Source of the DNA: Pirellulales bacterium | Lineage (GTDB): Bacteria > Planctomycetota > Planctomycetia > Pirellulales > DATAWG01 | Length of the DNA: 39,334 nucleotides | NCBI GenBank assembly: GCA_035939775.1 | Contig: DASZFO010000142.1 | Location: 1-39,334, forward strand | Direction: 5' to 3' | Notes under the pieces: generated by a model | Seen by the model: the letters and a program-made list of their open reading frames with translations, nothing else | The model's database searches: none | Told to the model about the DNA's origin: nothing | In this document: in pieces, positions 1 through 8,258 of the stretch | Position numbering within the stretch: the stretch's first letter is position 1 | How the letters are laid out: every line of letters begins with the position of its first letter | Translations under genes and position numbers: made by a program

Positions 1-2
1 CG

Positions 3-683
3 GAAGCCGGCTTGGCTTGGGACCACAGCGGAGGGGCAAGCAATGGCAACCTCTATCTGGTGTATACGGATGCCACCGCGCTGCCCGGTCAGCCCAATCA
101 AACGCAAGTGCGGTACGTCACGTCGAAGGATGGAGGACAAACTTGGGTGAACGATCGAGCCATATCCGCCGCGGTTTCCGGCAGTTCGTTCGAGCCGCGG
201 ATTGCCGTGGATCAGACGACGGGAAATCTGGCCTCATCCTGGTACGACACGCGCGCCGATGCGACCTTTGCGACGACTCAGTTTTTTGCCGACCTGAGCC
301 TAAATGGCGGCACCAGCTTCGGCAACGACTTTTTGGTGAGTAATCTGCCCGCCGGCGCGCAGGGCCCGCCTCAGCCTCCGGCCAACATCGGTCTGAATAG
401 GAGTGACACCTACTCCTATTCCGCGACGTTCAACGACAATAACAATGCGTTCGGCGATTACAGCGCACTGGATTTTTATAAGGGGGTCTTCCGCCCGGCC
501 TGGATCGACAACTCCAACAATACGCTCGACAACCCGTTCGGCAATTTCGCGCAACCCAATCTATACACTATCGCGGTCTCTGTACCAGAACCGACGACCC
601 TTGCGCTGTTGCTTCTCGGTGTGCCAATTGTTGGACTGGCGCGCCGCCGGCAAAAGGTCGCGCGGGGCGGGCAACAGAATTGA
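3..683 (+). CDS. Secreted Asp-box (BNR/sialidase-like) PEP-CTERM protein, 5'-truncated by the window edge
   Basis: The reading frame is open to the left edge, so only the C-terminal part (about 226 codons) is visible; the first in-frame start-like codon, a TTG at 12, is unlikely to be the true start. An Asp-box is visible as SKDGGQTW, followed by strands such as GNLASSWYDTR, as in BNR/sialidase-like beta-propeller repeats. The protein ends with VPEPTTLALLLLGVPIVGL followed by RRRQK: a PEP motif, one hydrophobic helix and a basic tail. That is the classic PEP-CTERM signal processed by an exosortase, so the product is exported and probably sorted to the envelope. No catalytic sialidase residues can be judged from this fragment, and a non-enzymatic propeller is equally possible. 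The nearest gene downstream, bS21, is on the opposite strand and converges on it. Confidence 0.8.
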   Translation, partial: EAGLAWDHSGGASNGNLYLVYTDATALPGQPNQTQVRYVTSKDGGQTWVNDRAISAAVSGSSFEPRIAVDQTTGNLASSWYDTRADATFATTQFFADLSLNGGTSFGNDFLVSNLPAGAQGPPQPPANIGLNRSDTYSYSATFNDNNNAFGDYSALDFYKGVFRPAWIDNSNNTLDNPFGNFAQPNLYTIAVSVPEPTTLALLLLGVPIVGLARRRQKVARGGQQN

Positions 684-699
684 ACGATTCAGACAACTG

Positions 700-894
700 C
701 TAAGCGCCCAGCAGGCGGGTGCGGCGCGAGCGACGCTCGGCTCGCAGGCGGGCGCGGCGACGCGTCTCGCTTGGCTTTTCGTAATACTCGCGGCGGCGCA
801 TCTCCTTCTTGATGCCGCTTCGTTCCACCAGTTTGCGGAAGCGGCGAACTGCCTCTTGGATCGACTCGCGATCCCGGACATTCAACTTAACCAC
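700..894 (-). CDS. rpsU: Small ribosomal subunit protein bS21
   Basis: A 64-residue, strongly basic protein with the bS21 pattern: [20 protein letters not shown] at the N-terminus, then [21 protein letters not shown] and an Arg-rich tail ending RRTRLLGA. bS21 binds the 30S platform near the anti-Shine-Dalgarno region and helps in initiation. The start codon is GTG at 894. It is fixed by a perfect AGGAGG (minus strand, 899-904) four bases upstream and by the family's usual N-terminus. Length is normal for the family. It converges with the PEP-CTERM gene, 16 bases away. Confidence 0.95.
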   Translation of the reverse strand: MVKLNVRDRESIQEAVRRFRKLVERSGIKKEMRRREYYEKPSETRRRARLRAERRSRRTRLLGA

Positions 895-898
895 ACGT

Positions 899-904
899 CC
901 TCCT
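899..904 (-). promoter_or_regulatory. Strong ribosome binding site of rpsU
   Basis: A perfect AGGAGG on the minus strand, preceded by an A-run, four bases before the GTG start of rpsU. It is the clearest Shine-Dalgarno sequence in the window and decides the start codon. Confidence 0.8.
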
Positions 905-1347
905 TTTTTCGGGCAATCGAATTGGTAAAGCTCGCGGCATGGCCTCCCGATTTAGGCCGGTCGCGAAGCCGGTTGGGAATCGGTTAGTCTACACGCTCAG
1001 CGCTAGCGCTGTCTATTGCGCATCGGCAAAAATCGGGCCGTTTCATTGGCCCTTTGGCCGCCCGTTGGCCCCGTCGGCTCTTATTCCGTCCGGGCGGATC
1101 GCGTTGGCAGTCGCGAGCCGGCAGATTTAGCGGCAGCGGAACATTCGGTGATGACCTCGCCGGAAAAAATTGCCCAATCGTCGCCATTTGACCGTCGATT
1201 TGCTCGGCCGGTGAATCTAGCGCCGCCCGGCTGCCGATGCGTGACGAAGGTTCGGTTGGAGTTCTGGGCGCTGACGCCTCCGGCTCGCCGACTTCCGACC
1301 TCCAACCACTGACCTCCGACTTCCGCAACTTTGGAGATTCCGCGAAT
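905..1347. other. Intergenic region without recognised gene
   Basis: About 440 bases between the bS21 ribosome binding site and the small ORF at 1348. Long minus-strand open frames pass through, but their translation is Arg/Ala/Pro-rich without family resemblance and they run on into the antisense of typA. Near 1290-1325 there is a low-complexity stretch made of variants of CGACTTCCGACCTCC. No tRNA or terminator was recognised. Confidence 0.5.
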
Positions 1348-1524
1348 ATGACCGACCGCTCGCCTGCCCGCCCCGAGTTATTGACCGAGTTGGAGGACCG
1401 CCAAGAGCAGGTCTTGCGCCAGCTCGATGAACTGAACCAGCGAATCGAGCAGGCCGTATCGTTAAACCGATTGCATTTGCCGTTGTCTACCGTGAGCTTT
1501 CCACCTAGAATTGGAGGCAGTTGA
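1348..1524 (+). CDS. Small coiled-coil-like protein of unknown function
   Basis: A 58-codon ORF from an ATG at 1348. The middle (LLTELEDRQEQVLRQLDELN, then QRIEQAV) shows heptad spacing of Leu/Val/Ile with many Glu and Gln, typical of a short coiled coil. Short acidic coiled-coil proteins of this kind are frequent in planctomycetes, but no function can be assigned. The last 20 residues (from LNRLHLPLS) lose the heptad pattern, so the gene may be truncated or frameshifted at its 3' end. The frame is open further upstream to 1237, but that extension crosses a low-complexity intergenic stretch and is not favoured. Confidence 0.4.
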   Translation: MTDRSPARPELLTELEDRQEQVLRQLDELNQRIEQAVSLNRLHLPLSTVSFPPRIGGS

Positions 1525-1808
1525 GAGATTTCGCTGATTTCTTGCTTCACTATCCCAACGCAGCCATGAACGCCGACCCGCAATTTGGCTTCCGCTATCG
1601 GACGGCTGTGTTGTTCACCCACCCGCCGGACTGCTGCTAACAAACGCGCAGCGTTGACCGGCTTCTCTGGCGGCTCCTCCTGGCGAGCAACTGCCGCTGC
1701 CGCCGGATCGGTTTCAGCGGTCCAGCCGCGGTGATCCAGCGCCGCACAAGTGCCGCGGCGAAATGGTCTAGTTTTCGTCCTTTGTCCTTCAACCTTCGTA
1801 ATTGATCT

Positions 1809-3623
1809 ATGCGTCGCAACGACATCCGCAATATCGCCATCATCGCCCACGTCGACCACGGGAAGACCACGCTCGTAGATTGCCTTTTGCGGCAAAGCGG
1901 CGAGTTCCGCGCGAGCCAATTGGTTGGGGATTGCATCCTCGATTCCAACGAGTTGGAGCGCGAGCGGGGAATCACCATCCTCGCCAAGAACATCGCCATG
2001 CACTACAAGGACGTGAAGATCAACCTCATCGACACGCCCGGGCACGCCGATTTCGGCGGCGAGGTCGAGCGCGTGCTGCGGATGGCGGACGGGGCGCTGG
2101 TGCTCATCGACGCGGCCGAGGGGCCGATGCCGCAGACCCGCTTCGTGCTTCAGAAGGCGCTCGAATGCCACTTGCAGCCGATCGTGGTGATCAACAAGAT
2201 CGATCGCCCCGACGCTCGGCCGGATGAAGTGCTGAACGAAGCGTTCGAGCTGTTCCTCGAACTTGGCGCCAGCGACGAGCTGGCCGATTTCCCGTATATC
2301 TTCGCCACTGGCCGCGGCGGCTATGCGACCCACGATCCGAGCCAACCCGGCGATTCGATCCACCCGCTCTTGGACATGGTGCTCGAGCGCGTGCCGGGAC
2401 CGGAGGTCGATCCCGATTCGCCGCTCCAGATGCTCGTCACCACGCTCGATTGGTCAGACTACGTCGGCCGGATCGCCATCGGGCGAATCCAGTCGAGCAC
2501 AGTCCGCCGTGGAGAGCAAGTCGCGCTCATGCAGGCCCACGGCGAGGTCGTGAATTCCAAGGTGACGGAGCTGTATTTGTTCGACAAGCTCGGTCGGACC
2601 GAGGTCGAAGAAGCCACCGCCGGCGACATCGCGGCGATTGTCGGGCTACCGGATGTCGAAATCGGTGACACGGTGAGCTGTATCGAGAACCCACGCGCGT
2701 TGCCGCGGCTGGCCGTCGATGAGCCGACGCTGCAGATGGTGTTCGCGGTGAACACCTCGCCGCTCGCGGGCCGATCGGGCAAATACGTGACCACCCGCCA
2801 CCTTCGCGACCGGTTGATGAAGGAATTGGAGCGCAACGTCGCCCTGCGAGTCGAGCCGATTGAAGGGACCGAGATGTTCGCTGTCTCGGGGCGCGGGCTG
2901 TTGCACCTCGGCGTGCTCATCGAGACGATGCGCCGCGAGGGATATGAACTCTCGATTGGCAAGCCGCGAGTGATCACGCGGCAGGTCGGCGGAATCACGG
3001 AGGAGCCGTTCGAGTCGCTGGTGGTCGAAGTGCCGCACGAAAAAATGGGACCTGTGATGGAAATGGTCGGCGCTCGCCGCGGGCGAATGATCGAAATGCA
3101 CAACCGCGGTGAATATGCTCACTTACTTTTCTCGATCCCCGCCCGCGGCCTGATTGGCCTCCGCACGCGGCTCTTGAACGCCACGCAGGGGACCGCCATC
3201 ATGCACCATCGCTTCGAGTGCTATCGGCCGCTGGAAGGCGAGATCACCGGCCGGGGGAACGGCGTCTTGGTCTCGATGGTCGCCGGCCGGACCGTCGCCT
3301 TCGGTCTCGACGGCTTGCAGGATCGGGCCGACATGTTTGTCGGGCCGGGGGAAGAAGTCTACGAAGGGATGATCGTCGGCGAGAACGCCCGCACCGGCGA
3401 CATGACGGTCAACCCGACGAAGGAAAAGAAGCTCAGCAACATGCGCGCGACCGGCAGCGACCGCAACATCCTGCTCAAGCCGCCGCGGCAACTCAACCTG
3501 GAAGCCGCGCTCGAGTACATCGAGGAAGACGAACTGGTCGAAGTCACCCCCGGCAAAATCCGCCTCCGCAAGATTCTCCGCGCCGAGCACGAGCGAAGGA
3601 AAGAAGCGCGACGACGGGCGTGA
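1809..3623 (+). CDS. typA: Ribosome-associated translational GTPase TypA/BipA
   Basis: A 604-residue protein, close to the usual length of this family. The G domain begins at once: AHVDHGKT at residues 13-20 (P-loop, G1), RGITI (G2), DTPGH (G3) and [10 protein letters not shown] (G4). An EF-Tu-like beta-barrel domain, two EF-G-like alpha/beta domains and the TypA-specific C-terminal domain follow ([11 protein letters not shown], then GTAIMHHRF and the [10 protein letters not shown] segment). TypA is an EF-G/LepA relative that binds the 70S ribosome and acts in ribosome assembly and in stress and cold adaptation. The ATG at 1809 gives the normal N-terminus, although no good Shine-Dalgarno sequence is visible. 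It stands alone; the next gene converges on it. Confidence 0.97.
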   Translation: MRRNDIRNIAIIAHVDHGKTTLVDCLLRQSGEFRASQLVGDCILDSNELERERGITILAKNIAMHYKDVKINLIDTPGHADFGGEVERVLRMADGALVLIDAAEGPMPQTRFVLQKALECHLQPIVVINKIDRPDARPDEVLNEAFELFLELGASDELADFPYIFATGRGGYATHDPSQPGDSIHPLLDMVLERVPGPEVDPDSPLQMLVTTLDWSDYVGRIAIGRIQSSTVRRGEQVALMQAHGEVVNSKVTELYLFDKLGRTEVEEATAGDIAAIVGLPDVEIGDTVSCIENPRALPRLAVDEPTLQMVFAVNTSPLAGRSGKYVTTRHLRDRLMKELERNVALRVEPIEGTEMFAVSGRGLLHLGVLIETMRREGYELSIGKPRVITRQVGGITEEPFESLVVEVPHEKMGPVMEMVGARRGRMIEMHNRGEYAHLLFSIPARGLIGLRTRLLNATQGTAIMHHRFECYRPLEGEITGRGNGVLVSMVAGRTVAFGLDGLQDRADMFVGPGEEVYEGMIVGENARTGDMTVNPTKEKKLSNMRATGSDRNILLKPPRQLNLEAALEYIEEDELVEVTPGKIRLRKILRAEHERRKEARRRA

Positions 3624-3641
3624 TTGAGCGGCGGTAGGGGC

Positions 3642-4475
3642 TCAAGGTTTGGTGAAGGTTTCCGGCGGAATCTTATCGAGGAATTTGAGAGCAATTATCG
3701 TCAGGTTGATGGTTTTCTTCGCGTCTTGATAGCCCGTCACCTTCATCGGGACCATGCTGCCCTGAACGCGCCGATAATCTGCGAAATTCACTTCGAGCGA
3801 GGAAACCTTATCTGAGCCCGGCATTCGGCCGAACTTCCTGGTGCCGCTCAACAAACCCGTTTGCTTGTCCACCAGCCACTCGACCGTTCCATTCTTCTCC
3901 GATTCGACTCGGATGTGCGCCATCGCGCGATCATCAATCTTGCCATCCTCCAGCTTGGAGAGCTTGGCGTCCTTTGAAGCATCGGCGGGTATCGCGCAAA
4001 GGGATGCGAACGCGTGTTCGGTCTGCGGCCGCTGAATTGGGGTCGAAAACGTCTCCTTATTGCCCGCCTTAATCCAGCATGTTCCGCCGATGGTCACGAA
4101 GGTAATCGTCGCGTCTTCACCGGGTAGCCCAGTGTAAACAATCCGTTTTTCATTGTTGGGAAAATCGAAAGTGTCTTCGATCGTCACATCTAAGTTCTGG
4201 CCAAACACGTTCTGGGGCGTCTTGTACTTAGCATATCCCCTTTTCCAGCGATCACGCGTCTGCTTACCGCCCTGAGCATCGAATGCTTTTTTCGCGATCG
4301 TCGGAGCCGAATCGTCGTCGTTTATGACCGGAGGCGCGGACTGATTTAAGTCGGTTACCAGAGGAGTATTCTCCTTCGGCGGCTCGACCGCTGCGCCAAT
4401 GCGGGCGATCCATAAGGAAGTTAAGACGGCAAGCATGGCGAGCCGTATCATCGAGTGGGTCGTAGGATTGTGCAA
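3642..4475 (-). CDS. Secreted protein of unknown function, possibly LolA-like fold
   Basis: A 277-residue ORF with an apparent Sec signal peptide (MIRLAMLAVLTSLWIARIGA, counted from the second ATG at 4451, which may be the real start). The mature part has a short Pro/Asp-rich linker, then AKKAFDAQGGKQTRDRWK, alternating strands (WLVDKQTGLLSGTRKF, VNFADYRRVQGSMVPMKVTG) and a C-terminal LDKIPPETFTKP. That layout, with an outcome such as 'drives conversion, low-cost strands and a final PPE.F motif', resembles the outer-membrane lipoprotein-sorting/LolA-LolB superfamily proteins that planctomycetes encode in number. This is an inference from pattern; no catalytic residues are evident. The gene converges with typA (18 bases apart) and lies downstream of sufE on the same strand. 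Confidence 0.7.
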   Translation of the reverse strand: MHNPTTHSMIRLAMLAVLTSLWIARIGAAVEPPKENTPLVTDLNQSAPPVINDDDSAPTIAKKAFDAQGGKQTRDRWKRGYAKYKTPQNVFGQNLDVTIEDTFDFPNNEKRIVYTGLPGEDATITFVTIGGTCWIKAGNKETFSTPIQRPQTEHAFASLCAIPADASKDAKLSKLEDGKIDDRAMAHIRVESEKNGTVEWLVDKQTGLLSGTRKFGRMPGSDKVSSLEVNFADYRRVQGSMVPMKVTGYQDAKKTINLTIIALKFLDKIPPETFTKP

Positions 4476-4509
4476 TTTGCCCTCATAACCTGATCTTGAG
4501 CCAAATTCG

Positions 4510-4947
4510 TCAATCGGTAATTGCTGCCTTGCGCACTTGATCTCGGATGGCGAACAGGATCGCTTGTAGACCGCGCATGCGCATCATGCCGAGGGCTTGG
4601 ACCAGGCCGAGGCGCTGCAGGAGGTCGGGCTGGACGGATAAAACCTCTTCAGCCGAAGAGCCGGAGAAGGCATCGACAAGGATGCCGACGAAGCCCTTGA
4701 CCGTCGGCGCCTCGGGGGCCACGTCGCCGTAGACTTGCACCTGGCCGTCGTTCACCTCGACCCACAGGAACACGGGTGTTTGGCATTCGTGAACGCGGTG
4801 CTCGCCACGATCCTTCTCTGCCTGATACCGCGGCGGAAGCGGCGGCAGTCCTTCGGCGAATTCGAGCAACAACTCGAGCCGCTCGCGCGGTTCCAGCCCG
4901 GCGAATTCATCGACGATCCGATCGAGTTTTGTCGCGGCAGTGGACAT
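4510..4947 (-). CDS. sufE: Cysteine desulfuration protein SufE
   Basis: From the ATG at 4947 the protein has 145 residues, the normal SufE size. The longer open frame to 5223 overlaps the upstream sulfurtransferase and is rejected. SufE accepts persulfide sulfur from the cysteine desulfurase SufS and passes it to the SUF Fe-S scaffold. The acceptor cysteine is C55 in VHECQTPVFLW, matching the family's G/E-CQS-x-VW loop. The N-terminal helix (ATKLDRIVDEFAGLEPRERL) and the C-terminal segment (LQRLGLVQALGMMRMRGLQA) are also typical. It lies 115 bases downstream of a rhodanese gene on the same strand, suggesting a shared sulfur-trafficking role. The other suf genes are not in the window. Confidence 0.93.
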   Translation of the reverse strand: MSTAATKLDRIVDEFAGLEPRERLELLLEFAEGLPPLPPRYQAEKDRGEHRVHECQTPVFLWVEVNDGQVQVYGDVAPEAPTVKGFVGILVDAFSGSSAEEVLSVQPDLLQRLGLVQALGMMRMRGLQAILFAIRDQVRKAAITD

Positions 4948-4998
4948 GAAATCCGTGGCGGGACAATTAGTTCCGGTACGGTGCATCAAGTCCGCGCA

Positions 4999-5055
4999 GA
5001 CGCACCGGAAATGGCCGCTGATGCACGGTGCGTCCGCGCTTCGCTTGACACACCC
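4999..5055. repeat. Inverted repeat with GACGCACCG/CGGTGCGTC arms and a GACACACCC tail
   Basis: A perfect 9-bp stem (4999-5007 with 5026-5034, loop 18) followed by a tail ending TTGACACACCC. The right half, GGTGCGTC..GCGC....CTTGACACACCC at 5027-5055, recurs almost unchanged at 10476-10503. It is therefore an interspersed repeat and not a gene-specific structure. It sits in the gap between the sulfurtransferase and sufE genes and may affect their co-transcription. Confidence 0.6.
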
Positions 5056-5062
5056 TACAATT

Positions 5063-6016
5063 CTATCCTGCAGCGTGCGCCACTGGCTCTGGTTTCGGCG
5101 TTTCCGCGATTGGCTGCGGAGGCGCGCTCGGCACGAAGGAACTGGGCTCGGTGGGTGCGACCGCTCCCGGCCCTCGTTCAACCGGCAGGCCGACGGCGTT
5201 GCCCCATTCGGTCCAGGAGCCATCGTAATTCTTTACGTTTCGGAACCCAAGTAAATACTTGAGCACGAACCAGGTATGGCTCGATCGCTCGCCGATCCGG
5301 CAATAGGCCACAATCCGGGCGCCTCGCTTGAGCCCGCCATCCTTCAAATAAAGCTGCTCCAATTCCTTGGGCGATTTGAACGTGCCGTCTTCCTTAGCCG
5401 CCTTGCCCCAAGGGATATTCACCGCGCCGGGGATGTGCCCACCGCGCAGCGCGCCTTCCTGTGGATAGTCGGGCATGTGCAGCAATTGGCCGGTGAATTC
5501 GCCGGGCGAGCGGACATCCACCAGCGGTTTGCCCGAGCGGGCGTGCTTGAGCACTTCGTCGCGGAATGCCCTAATTGACGGATCGGGATCCTTGGCGTGG
5601 TACTCCGTCGGCGGATAGCTTGGTTCGGGGTCGCGCACCAGGGGCTTGCCGTCTAGTTCCCAGCGCTTGCGGCCCCCGTCCATGATCAGGCATTTCTCGT
5701 GGCCGTAAAGCTTGAAGACCCAGAAGGCATAGCAGGCCCACCAATTGCTCTTGTCGCCGTAAAAGACAACCGTCGTGTCGTTGGCGATACCCTTCGAGCG
5801 CATCACCGTCTCAAAGTGCTCTTTATCGACAAAATCGCGGATCACGGGGTTTTCCAGTTCGGTGTGCCAATCGAGCCGCACGGCGCCGGGGATGTGCCCC
5901 TGTTGATAGACGAGCGGGTCTTCGTCCGACTCGACGATCCGAATCTGCGCGTCTTGCTGGTGCTCGGCCACCCATTGGGTCGAAACTAGCACCTCGGGAA
6001 AAGCATATTTGGCCAT
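5063..6016 (-). CDS. Two-domain rhodanese-type sulfurtransferase (thiosulfate/3-mercaptopyruvate sulfurtransferase family)
   Basis: A 317-residue protein with tandem rhodanese domains. The N-terminal one (about residues 8-125) has [14 protein letters not shown] where a catalytic loop would be and no cysteine at the active position, as is normal for the inactive half. The C-terminal one (about 145-275) carries the catalytic C239 in [16 protein letters not shown], the loop of actinobacterial CysA-like thiosulfate sulfurtransferases; the CRIGERS loop favours thiosulfate over mercaptopyruvate. GHIPGAV motifs mark both domains. The last 35 residues are a Pro/Ala-rich tail ([20 protein letters not shown]) outside the fold. 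The enzyme transfers sulfane sulfur through a Cys persulfide. Being upstream of sufE on the same strand, it is a plausible sulfur source for that pathway. Confidence 0.92.
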   Translation of the reverse strand: MAKYAFPEVLVSTQWVAEHQQDAQIRIVESDEDPLVYQQGHIPGAVRLDWHTELENPVIRDFVDKEHFETVMRSKGIANDTTVVFYGDKSNWWACYAFWVFKLYGHEKCLIMDGGRKRWELDGKPLVRDPEPSYPPTEYHAKDPDPSIRAFRDEVLKHARSGKPLVDVRSPGEFTGQLLHMPDYPQEGALRGGHIPGAVNIPWGKAAKEDGTFKSPKELEQLYLKDGGLKRGARIVAYCRIGERSSHTWFVLKYLLGFRNVKNYDGSWTEWGNAVGLPVERGPGAVAPTEPSSFVPSAPPQPIAETPKPEPVAHAAG

Positions 6017-6118
6017 GAGATTACCTCGAAAATCGATCGGAAGTGAATGCGCTCAGCCTACTAAAGCAAGTCGCGGGCCGCAATCGGGTAGAAACGCAAA
6101 AAGTGGCGCGCATCGCTG

Positions 6119-7228
6119 CTACGTCAGGCCGATGGGGAAATCACTTAGCAGTTCCGTTCCGCGGTCTGTCACGAGATAGTCGTTTTCCAAGCGGACTCCC
6201 GCGCGCAGGTCAGGCGCATAGATGGCCGGCTCGACCGCGATCACATCCCCGGCCTCAAATGTGTCGTCCCAGTTAGGATTCAAATGGGGCGGCTCGTGCG
6301 GAAACAGGCCGATGCCGTGACCGAGGTGCGAATTCCAGGTTCCGTCCGGAAACTGCTCTAAGTGTTGCCGTACCTCTTCGTACAATTCGCGGCAACGCTT
6401 ACCTGGACGAACCACGCGCTCGACGATGGCAAACGCTTGGCGGACATGGTCGCAGGCCTGAAGCTGCCGGTCGCTCGGCCGGCCGCCAACGGCCAATGTT
6501 CGCGAGTTGTCGGCGAAATAGCCGCGATATGCCGGCCCGAGGTCCAAAATGTAAAGCTCGCCCGCCTCGGCGCGTCGATCGCGCGGCGGGCCGCCATGAA
6601 CTGCGCACGCGTAATCGTTGCCGGTCCCCGTCAGCGGCTCGGCGAACTCTCTCACGGCAACCGCCTGGAGTTCGTTGTACACGTCCAATTCGTTCACGCC
6701 CGGCGCGACGATTTCGCGTGCCCGGGCGTACATCGCGCCGGTCGCCGCGATGGCCTTCTTGAGCCGCGCGAGTTCGTCAGGATCCTTGCGGCGGCGCAAG
6801 TGGTGCATGACCGGCTCGATGTCGATCAACTTCGCGGGCAGCGGCGCCGCCAGGCACGGCGGGAAGGAGGAGAATTCGACGCCGATCGATCGCGGTTTCG
6901 GGCGAGCCGCAAGAGCTTTTAGCAACACTTGCGACGAAGCAGCTCGCTGGTCCTGGCGAAGCGTCGAAAGCCATTTGGCATCGTAATGAAGAACTTCGTC
7001 TGCTTCCGCTGGATCGCGCGAGTCGCTCGGGGCAACCAAAGTCATTCGCCCGTCGGCCGAGAGGACCGCGACTGGTTGAAACTTCCATTCGAACCGCGGC
7101 CCAGTCAACCATTGCACATGCTCGATCTGAGTCACGATGACCAGATCGAGCTTCAATTCGGCCATCCGCTCCAGCAAGCGCCGCTGGCGGCCGCGGCAGG
7201 CAACTAGATCGATATCGTTCGTTGGCAT
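6119..7228 (-). CDS. M24-family Xaa-Pro aminopeptidase/dipeptidase
   Basis: From the ATG at 7228 the protein has 369 residues; 20 further codons are open upstream but look non-coding. The N-terminal creatinase-like domain (RMAELKLDLVIVTQIEHVQW onward) is followed by the pita-bread metallopeptidase domain. The five expected dinuclear-metal ligands are all present: two Asp in LDLGPAYRGYFADNSRTL, His in LGHGIGLFPHEPP, Glu in VIAVEPAIY and Glu in GVRLENDYLV. HHLRRRKDPDELARLKKA is the usual helix entering the catalytic domain. It should cleave N-terminal Xaa-Pro bonds in the cytoplasm; no signal peptide is seen. The order in the same direction is peptidase, sulfurtransferase, sufE, but the gap of about 100 bases argues against tight coupling. 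Confidence 0.92.
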   Translation of the reverse strand: MPTNDIDLVACRGRQRRLLERMAELKLDLVIVTQIEHVQWLTGPRFEWKFQPVAVLSADGRMTLVAPSDSRDPAEADEVLHYDAKWLSTLRQDQRAASSQVLLKALAARPKPRSIGVEFSSFPPCLAAPLPAKLIDIEPVMHHLRRRKDPDELARLKKAIAATGAMYARAREIVAPGVNELDVYNELQAVAVREFAEPLTGTGNDYACAVHGGPPRDRRAEAGELYILDLGPAYRGYFADNSRTLAVGGRPSDRQLQACDHVRQAFAIVERVVRPGKRCRELYEEVRQHLEQFPDGTWNSHLGHGIGLFPHEPPHLNPNWDDTFEAGDVIAVEPAIYAPDLRAGVRLENDYLVTDRGTELLSDFPIGLT

Positions 7229-7680
7229 TGCCAAAGTCCACAGTTGATTTCCCAAACGGTTGAATGGCGCGCTAGCAGATTGTAGCAAATGCTGCGTCGT
7301 TGAATTTCGCGACTATCTCACTAAGCCCTAATCAACCAATAACGCGGCACCGCTAGGTTCGTGTGCCGAGTTGAGAGAGTTCGTGCGGTCGGCAACGACA
7401 CACGGCGTCGCCGCCCATGTAGGGACCGCCCTCTGTGCATTCAGTGACGGCTGTGTTCCTGAAATGAGACTTTCCGCTCGATTTGAGACGATTTTGGATC
7501 AACTCGAGTCAGCGGAAACATCAGACATCGCATCATTATTTTGCCATAACCCATTTGTATATTGAAAGTTACGTAGCGGCAAATCGCATTTGCGGGACTT
7601 CCCGATAGCGGACGGCATTAGAATTGCACACTCTTTTTGCGGAGAGGCGAACTTTTTCATAGTATCTACTCAGAGACGCA
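7229..7680. other. Intergenic region and probable csrA leader
   Basis: About 450 bases between the divergent peptidase gene and csrA. Around 7490-7570 the sequence is distinctly more AT-rich than its surroundings (CATCATTATTTTGCC, TTTGTATATTGAAAG), as expected for a promoter, but no -35/-10 pair with proper spacing could be fixed. Several GGA triplets occur between 7630 and the start codon, which would suit CsrA autoregulation. No coding ORF is convincing. Confidence 0.4.
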
Positions 7681-7687
7681 GGGAGGA
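7681..7687 (+). promoter_or_regulatory. csrA ribosome binding site containing a GGA motif
   Basis: GGGAGGA lies five bases before the GTG start of csrA. The GGA core overlapping the Shine-Dalgarno sequence is the kind of site CsrA itself binds, so autorepression of translation is plausible. Confidence 0.6.
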
Positions 7688-7691
7688 TCCC

Positions 7692-7943
7692 GTGTTGATT
7701 CTTAGACGCAAGGTGGGTGAAAAGATCGTCATTGGTGACGGAATCACGGTGGTGGTCAGTCGGGTATCAGGTGGACGCGTGACACTGGGTATCGAAGCGC
7801 CGAACGACGTTCATATCGTGCGAGGCGAACTGAAGGTTTTCGATGAGCAGCATCCGCGGCCGACAGTGCCGCTGATGGCTCTGCCGACGGGCAGTTTCCA
7901 TGAGCTGCCGGCGGCCCCCGATGTGCCTCGACTCCCTCGCTAA
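7692..7943 (+). CDS. csrA: Carbon storage/translational regulator CsrA
   Basis: An 83-residue protein beginning VLILRRKVGEKIVIGDGITV, the CsrA signature, followed by VSGGRVTLGIEAP and HIVRGEL, which carries the conserved C-terminal RNA-binding Arg. CsrA is a homodimeric RNA-binding protein that recognises GGA in hairpin loops and controls translation or stability of target mRNAs. The core ends near residue 55; the remaining residues (PRPTVPLMALPTGSFHELPA onward) are a Pro-rich tail longer than in E. coli CsrA. The GTG at 7692 is chosen because of the GGGAGGA five bases upstream and because CsrA always starts M-L-I/V-L. Open frame further upstream (to 7590) is discounted. Confidence 0.96.
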   Translation: MLILRRKVGEKIVIGDGITVVVSRVSGGRVTLGIEAPNDVHIVRGELKVFDEQHPRPTVPLMALPTGSFHELPAAPDVPRLPR

Positions 7944-7961
7944 GCTTTGTCATCGAATTTG

Positions 7962-8019
7962 GGCGGGGCGGCGCGTCGCCGTCTGGACACCCCGAGCCTT
8001 CAAAGCGTGTCGCCCCGCC
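7962..8019. repeat. Long GC-rich inverted repeat downstream of csrA
   Basis: GGCGGGGCGGC at 7962-7972 pairs with GTCGCCCCGCC at 8009-8019 (10 of 11 bases), with a loop of 36. There is no T-run after it, so a classical intrinsic terminator is unlikely, but it could act as a transcript 3'-end structure for csrA or be a repeat of unknown family. Confidence 0.4.
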
Positions 8020-8133
8020 ACTTCCACAACAGGGACCCTGGCCTGTAGTGCCATCATCGTCCCCTCTTTCGCGCCGCTTGCGCTTGACTGGATTCGCCGG
8101 AACGCCCTATACTCCCTTAGCTACGTGAGTTAG

Positions 8134-8247
8134 GGCCTAACCGAAATTGGCCTGCGGAGAGGGGGACAGTTCCCTTTTGTCCCGACGAGCACCACGGCGA
8201 TGGTGCATGCACGGAAGGGGACAGTCCCTCTCGGCCGTTTGAGGTCC
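8134..8247. repeat. MITE-like palindromic element, copy A (GGGGACAGTCCC family)
   Basis: About 114 bp, the most diverged of five copies in the window. The left end is GCCTAACCGAAATTGGCC (the other copies have GCCTATCCGAAAACCGCC). The first palindrome is GGGGGACAGTTCCC, the centre is CACCACGGCGATGGTGC, the second palindrome is GGGGACAGTCCC and the right end is CGGCCGTTTGAGG. It ends 11 bases before the start of the TPR-like gene and so forms that gene's 5' flank. Confidence 0.75.
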
Positions 8248-8258
8248 AGATTGGGCGA

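Noticed and set aside
984..2363. 459-codon open frame on the minus strand
   Set aside because: More than a third of it is antisense to typA. The translation is Arg/Ala/Pro-rich without family resemblance, and typA itself is certain.
4948..5223. Longer SufE with 92 extra N-terminal codons
   Set aside because: The extension overlaps the sulfurtransferase coding region and crosses an interspersed repeat; 145 residues is the normal SufE length.
7541..7563. Promoter for csrA: TTGCCA and TATATT
   Set aside because: The hexamers are separated by only 11 bases, too close for a sigma-70 promoter.
7962..8019. Intrinsic terminator after csrA
   Set aside because: The stem is strong but the loop is 36 bases and no T-run follows, so it is kept only as an inverted repeat.
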